Shown here piece after piece: positions 1-6,335 of a stretch of DNA of 38,422 nt; position 1 is the first letter of the stretch; the number at the start of each line of letters is the position of its first letter. Made by a program: the position numbers and the translations under genes. A model generated the notes under the pieces. That model did no database searches. It saw only the letters and a program-made list of their open reading frames with translations, and was not told where the DNA came from. This DNA is from a virus, in the IMG/VR virus record IMGVR_UViG_3300046007_005451, positions 1-38,422 of that record. One strand, 5' to 3'.

Positions 1-107
1 GAAGGGAAAGGAACGGTCGGTTTCCAGTCCCGCCGTTCTCTGTACTTTTACCCCGCCCCCGTCGCCGATAGCCCTGTGCCTTGCCAAAACGCGCCAGGAT
101 CGACGAT
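1..107. other. Left genome end, candidate half of cos/terminase recognition region
   Basis: Non-coding stretch between the left edge and the HNH gene. It begins with GAAGGGAAAGGAACGGTCGG. The ten bases GGAACGGTCG (10-19) recur at 38405-38414 near the right edge, and TCTGTAC (39-45) recurs at 38393-38399. If the molecule is circularised at its ends, the two GGAACGGTCG copies lie 27 bp apart. Direct repeats between an HNH gene and terS are what a terminase binding/cos region would show. The exact cut site and overhang cannot be read from the sequence. Confidence 0.45.
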
Positions 108-416
108 CTAAAATTTCCCGTGCCGCGCCTTAGCTTCGCGCTTCGTCTTCTCTGCGTGGCATTCCTTGCATAATCCGCGAAGGTTCGACAACTCGTTCGA
201 ACCGCCCTGTTCGAGCGGCGTGTCGTGATCCACTTCGTCGGCTACTCGCCCGCATCCATTTGCACACATGCAATTCGTTGCAAGCAATACCGATTCGCGC
301 TTGCGCATCCACGGGCGACCGCTTTCGCGGGGTGTCGCACCCGCTTTTGTGTCGAGCGTTTTAACGCGCGAAACGCTTGTTGCGCCGATTCGCGCTTTGA
401 TCGTTGTTAATGCCAT
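108..416 (-). CDS. HNH homing-type endonuclease (terminase-associated)
   Basis: This 102-residue protein carries a compact HNH fold. C51 and C55 with C83 and C86 (CxxC) form the structural zinc site. D63-H64, N78 and H87 form the metal and catalytic set, with the typical GGSNELSNLRGLC segment between. In HK97-type phages a small HNH protein beside the terminase is needed for specific cleavage at cos; that role is inferred here from position, since terS follows directly if the genome ends are joined. No good ribosome binding site precedes the ATG at 416, so an internal start such as M37 is possible. It is probably the first gene of the leftward late operon. Confidence 0.88.
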   Translation of the reverse strand: MALTTIKARIGATSVSRVKTLDTKAGATPRESGRPWMRKRESVLLATNCMCANGCGRVADEVDHDTPLEQGGSNELSNLRGLCKECHAEKTKREAKARHGKF

Positions 417-421
417 GTAGT

Positions 422-493
422 TTTTAACGGTTGCGCGTTCGTTGCGCTGTCGTGTTAAGTGCGATTAGGTGCAAGACTCGGCAACCGTTAAAA
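422..493. repeat. 13-bp inverted repeat upstream of HNH gene
   Basis: TTTTAACGGTTGC at 422-434 and its exact reverse complement GCAACCGTTAAAA at 481-493 are separated by 46 bp. The pair sits just upstream of the HNH start and beside the terminator at 500-520. It could be a protein binding site pair or a long-range RNA stem in the leader of the late transcript. The match is seen directly; its function is unknown. Confidence 0.6.
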
Positions 494-499
494 CGAAAA

Positions 500-520
500 A
501 ACCCCGCACTCGGCGGGGTT
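500..520 (-). terminator. Intrinsic terminator ending the leftward early operon
   Basis: Stem AACCCCGC / GCGGGGTT with a five-base loop. Read on the minus strand it is followed by TTTTTTCGTTTT, a strong U-tract; the plus side has a weaker T-rich tail. It separates the leftward early genes (4656 to 627) from the HNH and late genes. Confidence 0.8.
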
Positions 521-568
521 CGTGTTTGTTTAGTGCGCAAAACTCAACACTAGCGAAAAGATGGTATC

Positions 569-608
569 TTTTGTGGCACAACTTTGCAAAGCCTATTTTG
601 TGGCACAA
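569..608. promoter_or_regulatory. Twin TTTTGTGGCACAA dyads, candidate late-control operator
   Basis: The 13-mer TTTTGTGGCACAA occurs at 569-581 and 596-608, a spacing of 27 bp. Its core TTGTGGCACAA is a near-perfect palindrome (TTGTG-G-CACAA). Between the copies is a further perfect palindrome, CTTTGCAAAG, at 582-591. The region is non-coding and lies upstream of the HNH/late operon on the minus strand, so it is a candidate binding site for a phage regulator. No convincing -35/-10 pair was found beside it. Confidence 0.5.
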
Positions 609-626
609 ATTACTATCGAATGATTG

Positions 627-1082
627 TTATGTTTTTACAGGGAATAACTCGAACGCTTCGCCCGTGCAAACTTTTGCAAATTGCGACGCATTAAAATCTT
701 TGTCATCTTCGAACTTAAAGGCGGGCTTTTGCCCCGCCATGTAGAAAAAGATTTTAAAACCCTCGTTTCCGTTGTACGCCCGAGCCCCGTTCGCCTCGCC
801 GCAAAAAACCCCACTTTTGAACGTTCCTTTAACGTTTCGAAATTGCACCTCGGTCGGGTGCTTGAAAGTGTTAATGATTACTTTCTTTGCGTCCGCCCAG
901 GCTTTCTGCATTTCCCAATCGACTTCGGGTTCTTTCTTCGGCTTGGCTTTGCCGCATGATTTCTTCGGGTCTTCGACCATTCGCAACTCGGCAGGCGACA
1001 ACTTCGAGCAATCGATTTGTTTTTGCGCGAACGCCGCGCCCGAGGATAGAACAAGACCAACGACAAAAAGGTGTTTCAGCAT
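627..1082 (-). CDS. Secreted small protein of unknown function
   Basis: A 151-residue protein with a clear Sec signal peptide: a basic start (MLKH), a hydrophobic core to about residue 17 and an AFA|Q type cleavage site near residue 20. The mature part is small and has cysteines at C25, C43, about C94 and about C139, which could form disulfides in the periplasm. The C-terminal part (CGEANGARAYNGNEGFKIFF) resembles a motif of small secreted proteins often found in prophages, recalled and not checked. GGGGGCGG precedes the start. It is the last gene before the terminator at 500-520. A periplasmic phage protein in an early operon suggests superinfection exclusion or a lysogen trait, which is speculative. 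Confidence 0.75.
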   Translation of the reverse strand: MLKHLFVVGLVLSSGAAFAQKQIDCSKLSPAELRMVEDPKKSCGKAKPKKEPEVDWEMQKAWADAKKVIINTFKHPTEVQFRNVKGTFKSGVFCGEANGARAYNGNEGFKIFFYMAGQKPAFKFEDDKDFNASQFAKVCTGEAFELFPVKT

Positions 1083-1138
1083 ACCGCCCCCAAGAGTTTA
1101 CATAAAAGCACGACTGTATCTTGAGGGGCTCGCGGTGT

Positions 1139-1426
1139 CTATCCTTGCGTAAAGTCTTCTAGCCTATATTCGACGGTCGGCGGGGTTCTTTCGCTGTAGG
1201 TAAGGGACAGCGTCCGCGCATAACTAGCCACGTATTGACGCCTTACGCCGGGGGGTTCGCTAATCGGGTTGAATCGAATCGTCTCGTATTCGGGCTCGAC
1301 ACCCAGGCTTATCGTGTGTAATCGCGCGTCGCCCCGCTCTATCCGGTCGGCTAGACCACGCAAAGCGGCGACCGCGGCGGCGACGTTTTCATCAATCGCC
1401 TTTAACGCAGGATTAGGCTTTCTCAT
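1139..1426 (-). CDS. Hypothetical protein, 95 aa
   Basis: Unrecognised protein of 95 residues. The N-terminal half (about 8-40) is Ala-rich and predicted helical; the C-terminal half holds short alternating strand-like segments. Its ATG overlaps the stop of the upstream gene in an ATGA arrangement, so it is translationally coupled to the sigma-region-4-like protein at 1423-1863 and may assist it. No motif, signal peptide or membrane segment is visible. Confidence 0.7.
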   Translation of the reverse strand: MRKPNPALKAIDENVAAAVAALRGLADRIERGDARLHTISLGVEPEYETIRFNPISEPPGVRRQYVASYARTLSLTYSERTPPTVEYRLEDFTQG

Positions 1427-1863
1427 TCAGACCTCGCACAAAGACGATACGCCAAGCGGTAGTCGCTCGCCCGCACCTCGGCGTCGCTCTGGTGATTACC
1501 GAAAAGCGCATAGTCGAGTTGAATGTACATGTGCTTTAAACGTTCCGAGTACACTTCGCGCGTAATGCCTAGTACCTGGGCTTTCGACTTTTGCGGGCGG
1601 TTGTCGCTGTACTCCATCACCAACACTTGTCGATAGTATGTCGAAATACCGTCGATCAACTTATCAAGCGTTTTGATATGCGCGGGTACTTCTTGCGCGA
1701 CGAACGTGTCGGTGTTCCGGTTGCTCGTTTGCACCCGCTCGTTCGCAAAAGAGACCGAACGCGGAAAACCACCCTCGTTTCGATCTTTGTAGAAAAACGC
1801 GCGTTCGCGCAAGCGGTCTTTAATCCGGTCTAAGTTAATGCTGTCGTTTGCTTGTATCGTCAT
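1423..1863 (-). CDS. Sigma-region-4-like / antiterminator-Q-like regulator
   Basis: This 146-residue protein has a middle segment (about residues 68-115) with the pattern of small phage late regulators of the ArpU/RinA/Q-like type. A helix with YRQVLVMEYSDN resembles the sigma-70 region 4 entry (all pairs ... R.VL...Y), followed by QKSKAQVLGITREVYSERL, which reads as a helix-turn-helix. The N-terminal third is basic. It sits late in the leftward early operon, upstream of the control region at 417-626 and the late genes, exactly where a late activator or antiterminator would be placed. The regulator class is a family-level inference; the DNA or RNA target is unknown. Confidence 0.6.
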   Translation of the reverse strand: MTIQANDSINLDRIKDRLRERAFFYKDRNEGGFPRSVSFANERVQTSNRNTDTFVAQEVPAHIKTLDKLIDGISTYYRQVLVMEYSDNRPQKSKAQVLGITREVYSERLKHMYIQLDYALFGNHQSDAEVRASDYRLAYRLCARSE

Positions 1864-1866
1864 TTT

Positions 1867-2187
1867 TTACACCTTTGCTTTCTTTAAGTCCCGAGATTTT
1901 TTAATCGCTTGTTGCCAAATCAAAGACGATTCGACTTTTGATAGCTTGTGCGCTTCACAGTGTTTTCGCGCGAAGCTTTGTGTCCCTTCTTCACTGGTTG
2001 TCTTGCCTGGTGTTTTTACTTTGATTTCGCAACCACACACCGCGCACCCCGACACCCAAACCCGCAAAGTCGTTTCGGTTCCATCTTTCCGCTTGTAGGG
2101 TTCCGAACCGACGCATTTCCACACCTGCCCGTTTTTTGCAAAAACTTGCAAATTATCACCGCTCGCATTTTCCAAAATATCACCCAT
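1867..2187 (-). CDS. Zinc-ribbon-like hypothetical protein, 106 aa
   Basis: Unrecognised 106-residue protein with a CAVCGC segment near residues 48-53 and a later KHC near residue 77, a possible zinc site. The C-terminus is lysine-rich (KKSRDLKKAKV), which suggests nucleic acid binding. It lies between the primase-helicase and the late-regulator candidate in the leftward early operon, with only a few bases to the next gene. The CGGGAA repeat cluster precedes it. Function unknown. Confidence 0.7.
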   Translation of the reverse strand: MGDILENASGDNLQVFAKNGQVWKCVGSEPYKRKDGTETTLRVWVSGCAVCGCEIKVKTPGKTTSEEGTQSFARKHCEAHKLSKVESSLIWQQAIKKSRDLKKAKV

Positions 2188-2215
2188 ATATAAAAGTTAA
2201 TTGTCCGCTCAAATA

Positions 2216-2335
2216 TCCCGCCCCTCTTTTCCCGCTTCCCGCTCTCTTATAAAGAGAGCGAGCGGGCGGGAACGAAATTAGGGGTTTTTCCCGTTTAATT
2301 CCCGACGGGATTCGGCGGGAAACGGGAAACGGGAA
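2216..2335. repeat. CGGGAA/TTCCCG repeat cluster, candidate replication origin
   Basis: TTCCCG occurs at 2229, 2236, 2288 and 2299. CGGGAA occurs at 2267, 2316, 2323 and 2330, the last three in a regular 7-bp ladder, with close variants at 2216 and 2306. A perfect 9-bp hairpin, CGCTCTCTT / AAGAGAGCG with a 3-base loop, lies at 2240-2260 and lacks a U-tract. The cluster straddles the end of the primase-helicase gene. Repeats plus a strong hairpin beside a primase gene are a typical origin arrangement; the assignment is inference. Confidence 0.45.
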
Positions 2336-4394
2336 AGTATTTGTCGTTTTCGAACGCTAAAATTTCCGACTTCACCAAGGTTTCGAGCGCTTCTTTTGCG
2401 CGTTGTTTTCGGTGCTTCGGGCTTGCGTCGGGGTTCACTAGCGCAAGTTTTAAGACAATCGCGTTTAGTAGGGTGCTTTCTTCGACTGGTTCGCCCGCTG
2501 TTTCACAAATGCCCGTCACCACTTCGAGAGCGACTTTCTGGTTCCCCTTAAGCCCTTCGCCGCCCGCTTTCTTGTCCTGGGCGACTTGCGCCGCCGCTTT
2601 GTTGTCGCCCGCTTGGATCACGCAACTTGTGATTGTCTCGCCGTCTTCGTCCTCGCCGATTTCGACAATGTTCAACTTAAAGCCGAATTGATCGCCTTCA
2701 CCGCTGCCGTCTTTTTGCTTATCGATCACCGCCGCCCGCTCGTCACCGTTGCGAATAACTTCTATTTGTGCGTCCGCTGCACCACGCAAACCCGACCACC
2801 CCCGCACACCGCGACTCGCATCCTTACCCGTGTGACTGATAAGCACGATTAACGCACCCGTCGCGCGGTGTAGCGCTTTGCAATGCGCAAGGGCTCGCGA
2901 TACGTCCTCGCCGCTGTTCTCGTTGCCCTGGAAGCTTTGCGCAAAGGTGTCGACCACGATCACGTCGACCTTGCCGAACGCACGAAGCGCGAGTATCAGG
3001 TCTTTAATGTCGGTCTTTTCCATAAGGTTTGGAGCTTCCGCGATGATGCCGATGTCGAGCGCGTCCGGGGCGACCCCGTTAAACTCGCAATAAGCCTTAA
3101 GGCGATTGCGGCACCCGCCCGCACCTTCGGCGGCGATGTAGACCGCCCGACCCTTCGCGACCTTCTTGCCGCGCCATTCGTCGCCGCGAGCGATTGCCCC
3201 GAGCATATCGAAGACGAAAAAAGATTTGCCCGAGCCCGAATCGCCGAAGACGACCATTAACTCGGCGCGGGGCATCACGCCTTTAATGATCCATTGCGGG
3301 GCTCGACGGGTGAGAAATTGCGACGCGCTTTGCACCTGGAAGCGAACCGCTTGCGCAATCTTTTTTAATTCGCCTGGTGGGGTGTCGACCACGTCGAAAT
3401 CGTCGGCGACTGTGCCCGTCGCTTTTGGCGCTGGGGTATCGGGAACCCCGCCGCCTAGGTCGTCGAACTCGTCCACCCGAAGCGAAGCGAGTTCGAGTGC
3501 ACGACCGCGCCCCTTGCAACACATTTCGCGCCATACATATAACATTGCGCGGTCGTGATCTTGGCGGCGATGATCGAGCGCAATTTCCATCACGTACTCG
3601 TTCGACGCCAGGATCGAGAACACTTCGTCGTCGGGCAAACCCGCCGAGTAAAGCGCGACCGCCGAAGCGAACACCGCGCGGGAGCGGTCGCCACTGTGCA
3701 AACCTTCGATTAAGAAGTCTTTCACCTGGTAAGGCAAATCAAGACCGGACAAGTCGGGCAACATGAAATCGTCGAGAACGTCGGGCATGTTCAAGTCGAT
3801 AACGTCCGCCTTCTTGCGCTCTTTCGCGTATTGCGTCGAGAGTTCGGCAAATAGCGCGGCGGCGGGTGCGCAAACGTCCGTCGGTGTTCCTGGGAGGTGT
3901 TCACCTGTTACGGTCAAGAAGCGCGCTTCGTTGCCCGCGTAGATTTCGACGCCAATGTCGTGATTGTTCCAATCGTCGGGAATTTCGCCCGATGCCAGGA
4001 TTCGCAAACCCCGACCGCTTGGGCTTAACTCGGTATAACTCGCAAGCTTGTCGACAATGTCTTGCGCCCAGGGCGCAACAACACCGCCCGCGACGCAGTT
4101 ATCAAGATCGACACCGACGACACCATGGGGGTTCGTCATCACGTACCCAACGCCCGCGAACTTGGTCGGGTTTGCTTTGTACGCTTTGAGCGCTTGGGCA
4201 TAAGTGCCCCACCGTTCGGGCTTGGCGGTCGAGATACCGAACTCGGGATTAGTCGGCGAATGAGGGATTTTGTCGAACTTCCCTTTTTTCTCATTGAGTA
4301 CCGCCCGCCAAGGTGCCCAACGTTTTTGTGCTTTGAGCGATTCGGGGATCGCTCGACCGTCAAACGGTCGAATTATTGGGGTGTCCGCTGTCAT
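2295..4394 (-). CDS. Primase-polymerase / RecA-fold helicase (bifunctional replication protein)
   Basis: About 699 residues. The N-terminal part resembles an archaeo-eukaryotic primase-polymerase domain: GVDLDN (metal-binding D97 and D99), then SPSGRG at 125-130 followed by LRI, and a conserved-looking GVEIY. After a linker comes a RecA-type ATPase with Walker A GDSGSGKS at 385-392 and a VIVVDTFAQ Walker B. This is the layout of phage primase-helicases that prime and unwind at the origin. The ATG at 4394 is chosen over the GTG at 4397 and follows AAGGGG. The gene directly follows the Cro-like gene and its 3' end overlaps the CGGGAA repeats. The matching polymerase is on the other strand in the rightward operon. 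Confidence 0.85.
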   Translation of the reverse strand: MTADTPIIRPFDGRAIPESLKAQKRWAPWRAVLNEKKGKFDKIPHSPTNPEFGISTAKPERWGTYAQALKAYKANPTKFAGVGYVMTNPHGVVGVDLDNCVAGGVVAPWAQDIVDKLASYTELSPSGRGLRILASGEIPDDWNNHDIGVEIYAGNEARFLTVTGEHLPGTPTDVCAPAAALFAELSTQYAKERKKADVIDLNMPDVLDDFMLPDLSGLDLPYQVKDFLIEGLHSGDRSRAVFASAVALYSAGLPDDEVFSILASNEYVMEIALDHRRQDHDRAMLYVWREMCCKGRGRALELASLRVDEFDDLGGGVPDTPAPKATGTVADDFDVVDTPPGELKKIAQAVRFQVQSASQFLTRRAPQWIIKGVMPRAELMVVFGDSGSGKSFFVFDMLGAIARGDEWRGKKVAKGRAVYIAAEGAGGCRNRLKAYCEFNGVAPDALDIGIIAEAPNLMEKTDIKDLILALRAFGKVDVIVVDTFAQSFQGNENSGEDVSRALAHCKALHRATGALIVLISHTGKDASRGVRGWSGLRGAADAQIEVIRNGDERAAVIDKQKDGSGEGDQFGFKLNIVEIGEDEDGETITSCVIQAGDNKAAAQVAQDKKAGGEGLKGNQKVALEVVTGICETAGEPVEESTLLNAIVLKLALVNPDASPKHRKQRAKEALETLVKSEILAFENDKYFPVSRFPPNPVGN

Positions 4395-4407
4395 CACGCC
4401 GAGCCCC

Positions 4408-4656
4408 TTATAGGTCGACCGTAGCGAACGCGGAACGAATGCGCGGGCTAACTAAGCGGGCGCGGGGTACGCCGAATTGCGCTTCGATTTCGATTGCACG
4501 GTCAAGGGGCGTCCAACCTTGCTTAAGCCACCCGCTCACGGCTTGCTGCGATACGCCCAGGGCTTCGGATAACAAGTCCTGGGTGCCCGCGAGCGCGATT
4601 GCGTCTTCGATGCCTGTTGTATTTGGGGTTTCTTGATTAAGTATTGTCTGTTCCAT
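4408..4656 (-). CDS. YdaS/Cro-like helix-turn-helix regulator
   Basis: An 82-residue protein with a helix-turn-helix at about residues 27-46 (LLSEALGVSQQAVSGWLKQG), followed by TPLDRAIEIEAQFGVPRARL. This is the signature of the YdaS/Cro group of phage regulators. It is the first gene of the leftward early operon, divergent from the CI-type repressor, so it probably acts as Cro: it lowers repressor synthesis and early transcription after induction. AGGAAAG precedes the ATG. YdaS relatives are sometimes called antitoxins, but no toxin partner is adjacent. Confidence 0.82.
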   Translation of the reverse strand: MEQTILNQETPNTTGIEDAIALAGTQDLLSEALGVSQQAVSGWLKQGWTPLDRAIEIEAQFGVPRARLVSPRIRSAFATVDL

Positions 4657-4695
4657 TTTGTACTTTCCTTTCTAACGAATAAAACTTTAAAAAGT

Positions 4696-4725
4696 ATTGT
4701 ACAACCTATTAATCGTTAAAACCAA
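4696..4725 (-). promoter_or_regulatory. Predicted leftward early promoter with TTGTACAA dyad
   Basis: On the minus strand TTGGTT (4720-4725) and TACAAT (4696-4701) are separated by 18 bp, upstream of the Cro-like gene. The palindrome TTGTACAA (4697-4704) overlaps the -10 element, so a bound repressor there would block the promoter. The -10 is good, the -35 weak. Confidence 0.45.
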
Positions 4726-4749
4726 TAAATTATTACCGAAGGAGTTTTA

Positions 4750-4777
4750 TTGCCTTTTCATAATTACCTAATATAAT
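4750..4777 (+). promoter_or_regulatory. Predicted promoter of the repressor gene
   Basis: TTGCCT (4750-4755), a 16-bp gap and a consensus TATAAT (4772-4777). Transcription would start near 4784 and leave a leader of about 80 nt before the repressor ATG. It diverges from the leftward early promoter. Confidence 0.5.
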
Positions 4778-4804
4778 GCGACCTAACACAAGCATTAACT
4801 AGTA

Positions 4805-4846
4805 TTTACATGTAAAGCCGCGTCACCCCCGACGCTAACGTGTAAA
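4805..4846. promoter_or_regulatory. Candidate operator in the repressor leader
   Basis: A perfect 12-bp palindrome TTTACATGTAAA at 4805-4816, followed by a second TGTAAA half-site at 4841-4846 within CGTGTAAAT. It lies downstream of the predicted repressor promoter, where it could serve autoregulation. TTTACA also appears in the rightward early promoter at 5722-5727. Confidence 0.4.
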
Positions 4847-4866
4847 TATCTTTAAACGAGGAATAT

Positions 4867-5637
4867 ATGGCGATCACTGGCAACATGATTGAAAACCCAC
4901 TAGGCACGTATATCAAAGCTTTGCGCATTGATAAAGGGTTGACGCAAAAGATGCTGGGCGACCTTTGCGGCGTATCCCAAACATCGATAGGAGTGTGGGA
5001 ATCGGGAAGTAATCGCCCAACAGTTGAAAATCTACACTCGCTTTCTGGTGCTCTAGGCGTCCCAGTTTCAACCTTACGGGAAAAACTCATAGAATCCGTT
5101 GAGGCAAAAATTCACGTAAGAGATGTAAAAAGCGAGACGCAAAGCAATGAAATCTCAGAGGATCACAAACGCGCTTTGCTAAAAGCGGTGAACAATAGCT
5201 TAGAAGACATTGGAAGATCGCCGGTAAAAGTTGATAGCATCAAGGAGTTCGCGGCGGCCAATATTGAAGGGTGTAGCATTGATGTGCAAACCCGCACCCC
5301 GTCTGGGGTGCAATGGGACACCGACTTCGAAAACGCTAACTTTGTTTTCGTGATCTGTACATCGTGGAACCCAAACTACATACTTCAAGAAGCGTACCAC
5401 CTCGCCAGCTACAGGGCATGGAAACAAGACGATAGAGGGTATTACGTCATCGCGATAGAGGACGAGCCTTTACCAGAATCTAGAATTACCTTAAGGCTAG
5501 GTGAGCGGATTTTAAAAACCCACGACGCAGAAGCCAGCATGCTAGGAGTCCAGATCGAAAGGGTTAGGAACGTCCAAGACGCAATCGAAACCATAATGTC
5601 GATTCAAGAGTGGCACAAGCATGTGAAAGCAAAGTAA
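4867..5637 (+). CDS. CI-type phage repressor without S24 peptidase domain
   Basis: A 256-residue protein. Residues about 12-70 form an XRE helix-turn-helix domain (GLTQKMLGDLCGVSQTSIGVWESG). Residues about 80-125 are a charged linker. The C-terminal half (about 140-256) is an alpha/beta domain (FVFVICTSW, YYVIAIEDEPLPE) that I do not recognise. It does not show the Ala-Gly cleavage site or Ser/Lys catalytic pair of LexA/CI S24 peptidases. Position between two divergent early operons makes it the likely lysogeny repressor. GAGGA precedes the ATG by four bases; a second ATG is at 4885. It is monocistronic, with a terminator just downstream. Induction must differ from RecA-driven self-cleavage if this reading is right. 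Confidence 0.75.
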   Translation: MAITGNMIENPLGTYIKALRIDKGLTQKMLGDLCGVSQTSIGVWESGSNRPTVENLHSLSGALGVPVSTLREKLIESVEAKIHVRDVKSETQSNEISEDHKRALLKAVNNSLEDIGRSPVKVDSIKEFAAANIEGCSIDVQTRTPSGVQWDTDFENANFVFVICTSWNPNYILQEAYHLASYRAWKQDDRGYYVIAIEDEPLPESRITLRLGERILKTHDAEASMLGVQIERVRNVQDAIETIMSIQEWHKHVKAK

Positions 5638-5665
5638 CAGAAAACCACACATTACAAAAACATAC

Positions 5666-5690
5666 AAACCGCCTTCGGGCGGTTTTTTTT
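5666..5690 (+). terminator. Intrinsic terminator of the repressor gene
   Basis: Stem AAACCGCC / GGCGGTTT with a TTCG tetraloop, followed by a run of T to 5690. It isolates the repressor transcript from the rightward early operon. Confidence 0.9.
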
Positions 5691-5721
5691 CGACTAAAAC
5701 GAATTTATACAACCAAAAGGC

Positions 5722-5750
5722 TTTACAACATCTGAATTTTGATCTAAAGT
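5722..5750 (+). promoter_or_regulatory. Predicted rightward early promoter
   Basis: TTTACA (5722-5727), 17 bp, TAAAGT (5745-5750), about 50 bp before the first gene of the rightward operon. An interrupted dyad, ACAAC (5725-5729) and GTTGT (5749-5753), brackets the promoter and could be an operator. The -10 matches the consensus at four of six positions. Confidence 0.4.
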
Positions 5751-5801
5751 TGTTTTAAGCAAGAAAAACAACCTTATAAAACAAAGCAGAGAGGTAAGGC
5801 G

Positions 5802-5966
5802 ATGTATCTACACGACCAAATACTAGCACCGCGTCTAAAAATAACATGGAGTATCGGCGGCATCTACTACGGCGGTGCCGTCTACGTGGATGACGGCTTC
5901 GGTAATTACCTAAAGACCAAATGGTGTTCATCCGCGCGTTTCCTCTCTCGTAACCAAGGAGTGTAA
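5802..5966 (+). CDS. Small hypothetical protein, 54 aa (first gene of rightward operon)
   Basis: A 54-codon frame starting with MYLHDQILAPRLK and rich in Gly and Tyr (SIGGIYYGGAVYVDDGFGNY), ending in a basic tail. AGAGAGGTAAGG precedes the ATG at good spacing, and the next gene starts five bases after the stop with its own AAGGAG lying inside this gene's end. First place in the early operon suggests a product needed at once after infection, such as a host-takeover or anti-repressor peptide, but nothing in the sequence identifies it. Confidence 0.6.
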   Translation: MYLHDQILAPRLKITWSIGGIYYGGAVYVDDGFGNYLKTKWCSSARFLSRNQGV

Positions 5967-5970
5967 CGCC

Positions 5971-6324
5971 ATGAGCAACCACCAACACACAAACCTCTCT
6001 TTATTGTCCGACGCCGAATTGATTCGCCACGTCGACAACGGTCTCGACAAATTAACGTCGACCGACCTCGAAATCGAATTGCTTGCACGTTTCGAAAGTC
6101 ACTCGGAAACATTGCGCGACTTGTCGCCAGTGCTTGAATACATCGACGCCGAAGCGCTTAACGCGGAGTCAATCGCCGCCGATTTGATCTTCGCAAAACA
6201 GATTCGCGACTTGCTCGCGGAGCATAACCACAAGGACATCGACGACTTGCAAATATCGCTCGAAGCCCTGGCAGAAATCGCCGCCAATGTAAAAACCACG
6301 AAATTTTCAACCCCTAACACTTAA
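5971..6324 (+). CDS. Acidic helical hypothetical protein, 117 aa
   Basis: Unrecognised 117-residue protein, strongly acidic and predicted almost wholly helical (ELIRHVDNGLDKL, LEIELLARFESH, AADLIFAKQIRDLL). It lacks membrane segments, cysteines and catalytic motifs. AAGGAG precedes the ATG. It lies in the rightward early operon before a Lys/Thr-linker protein. Small acidic early phage proteins often bind host proteins or mimic DNA; there is no direct evidence here. Confidence 0.75.
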   Translation: MSNHQHTNLSLLSDAELIRHVDNGLDKLTSTDLEIELLARFESHSETLRDLSPVLEYIDAEALNAESIAADLIFAKQIRDLLAEHNHKDIDDLQISLEALAEIAANVKTTKFSTPNT

Positions 6325-6335
6325 CAGGTGCAAAC

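Noticed and set aside
574-587. Sigma-54-like promoter TGGCAC ... TTGC
   Set aside because: The distance between GG and GC is nine bases instead of the required ten, and the second repeat copy lacks the -12 GC element.
469-744. Plus-strand frame of 91 residues
   Set aside because: It runs through the terminator, the twin dyads and the end of the secreted-protein gene, with no ribosome site or recognisable protein pattern.
2341-4424. Plus-strand frames opposite the primase-helicase
   Set aside because: Antisense to a gene with clear primase and Walker motifs; they have Arg/Pro/Ser-rich shadow composition.
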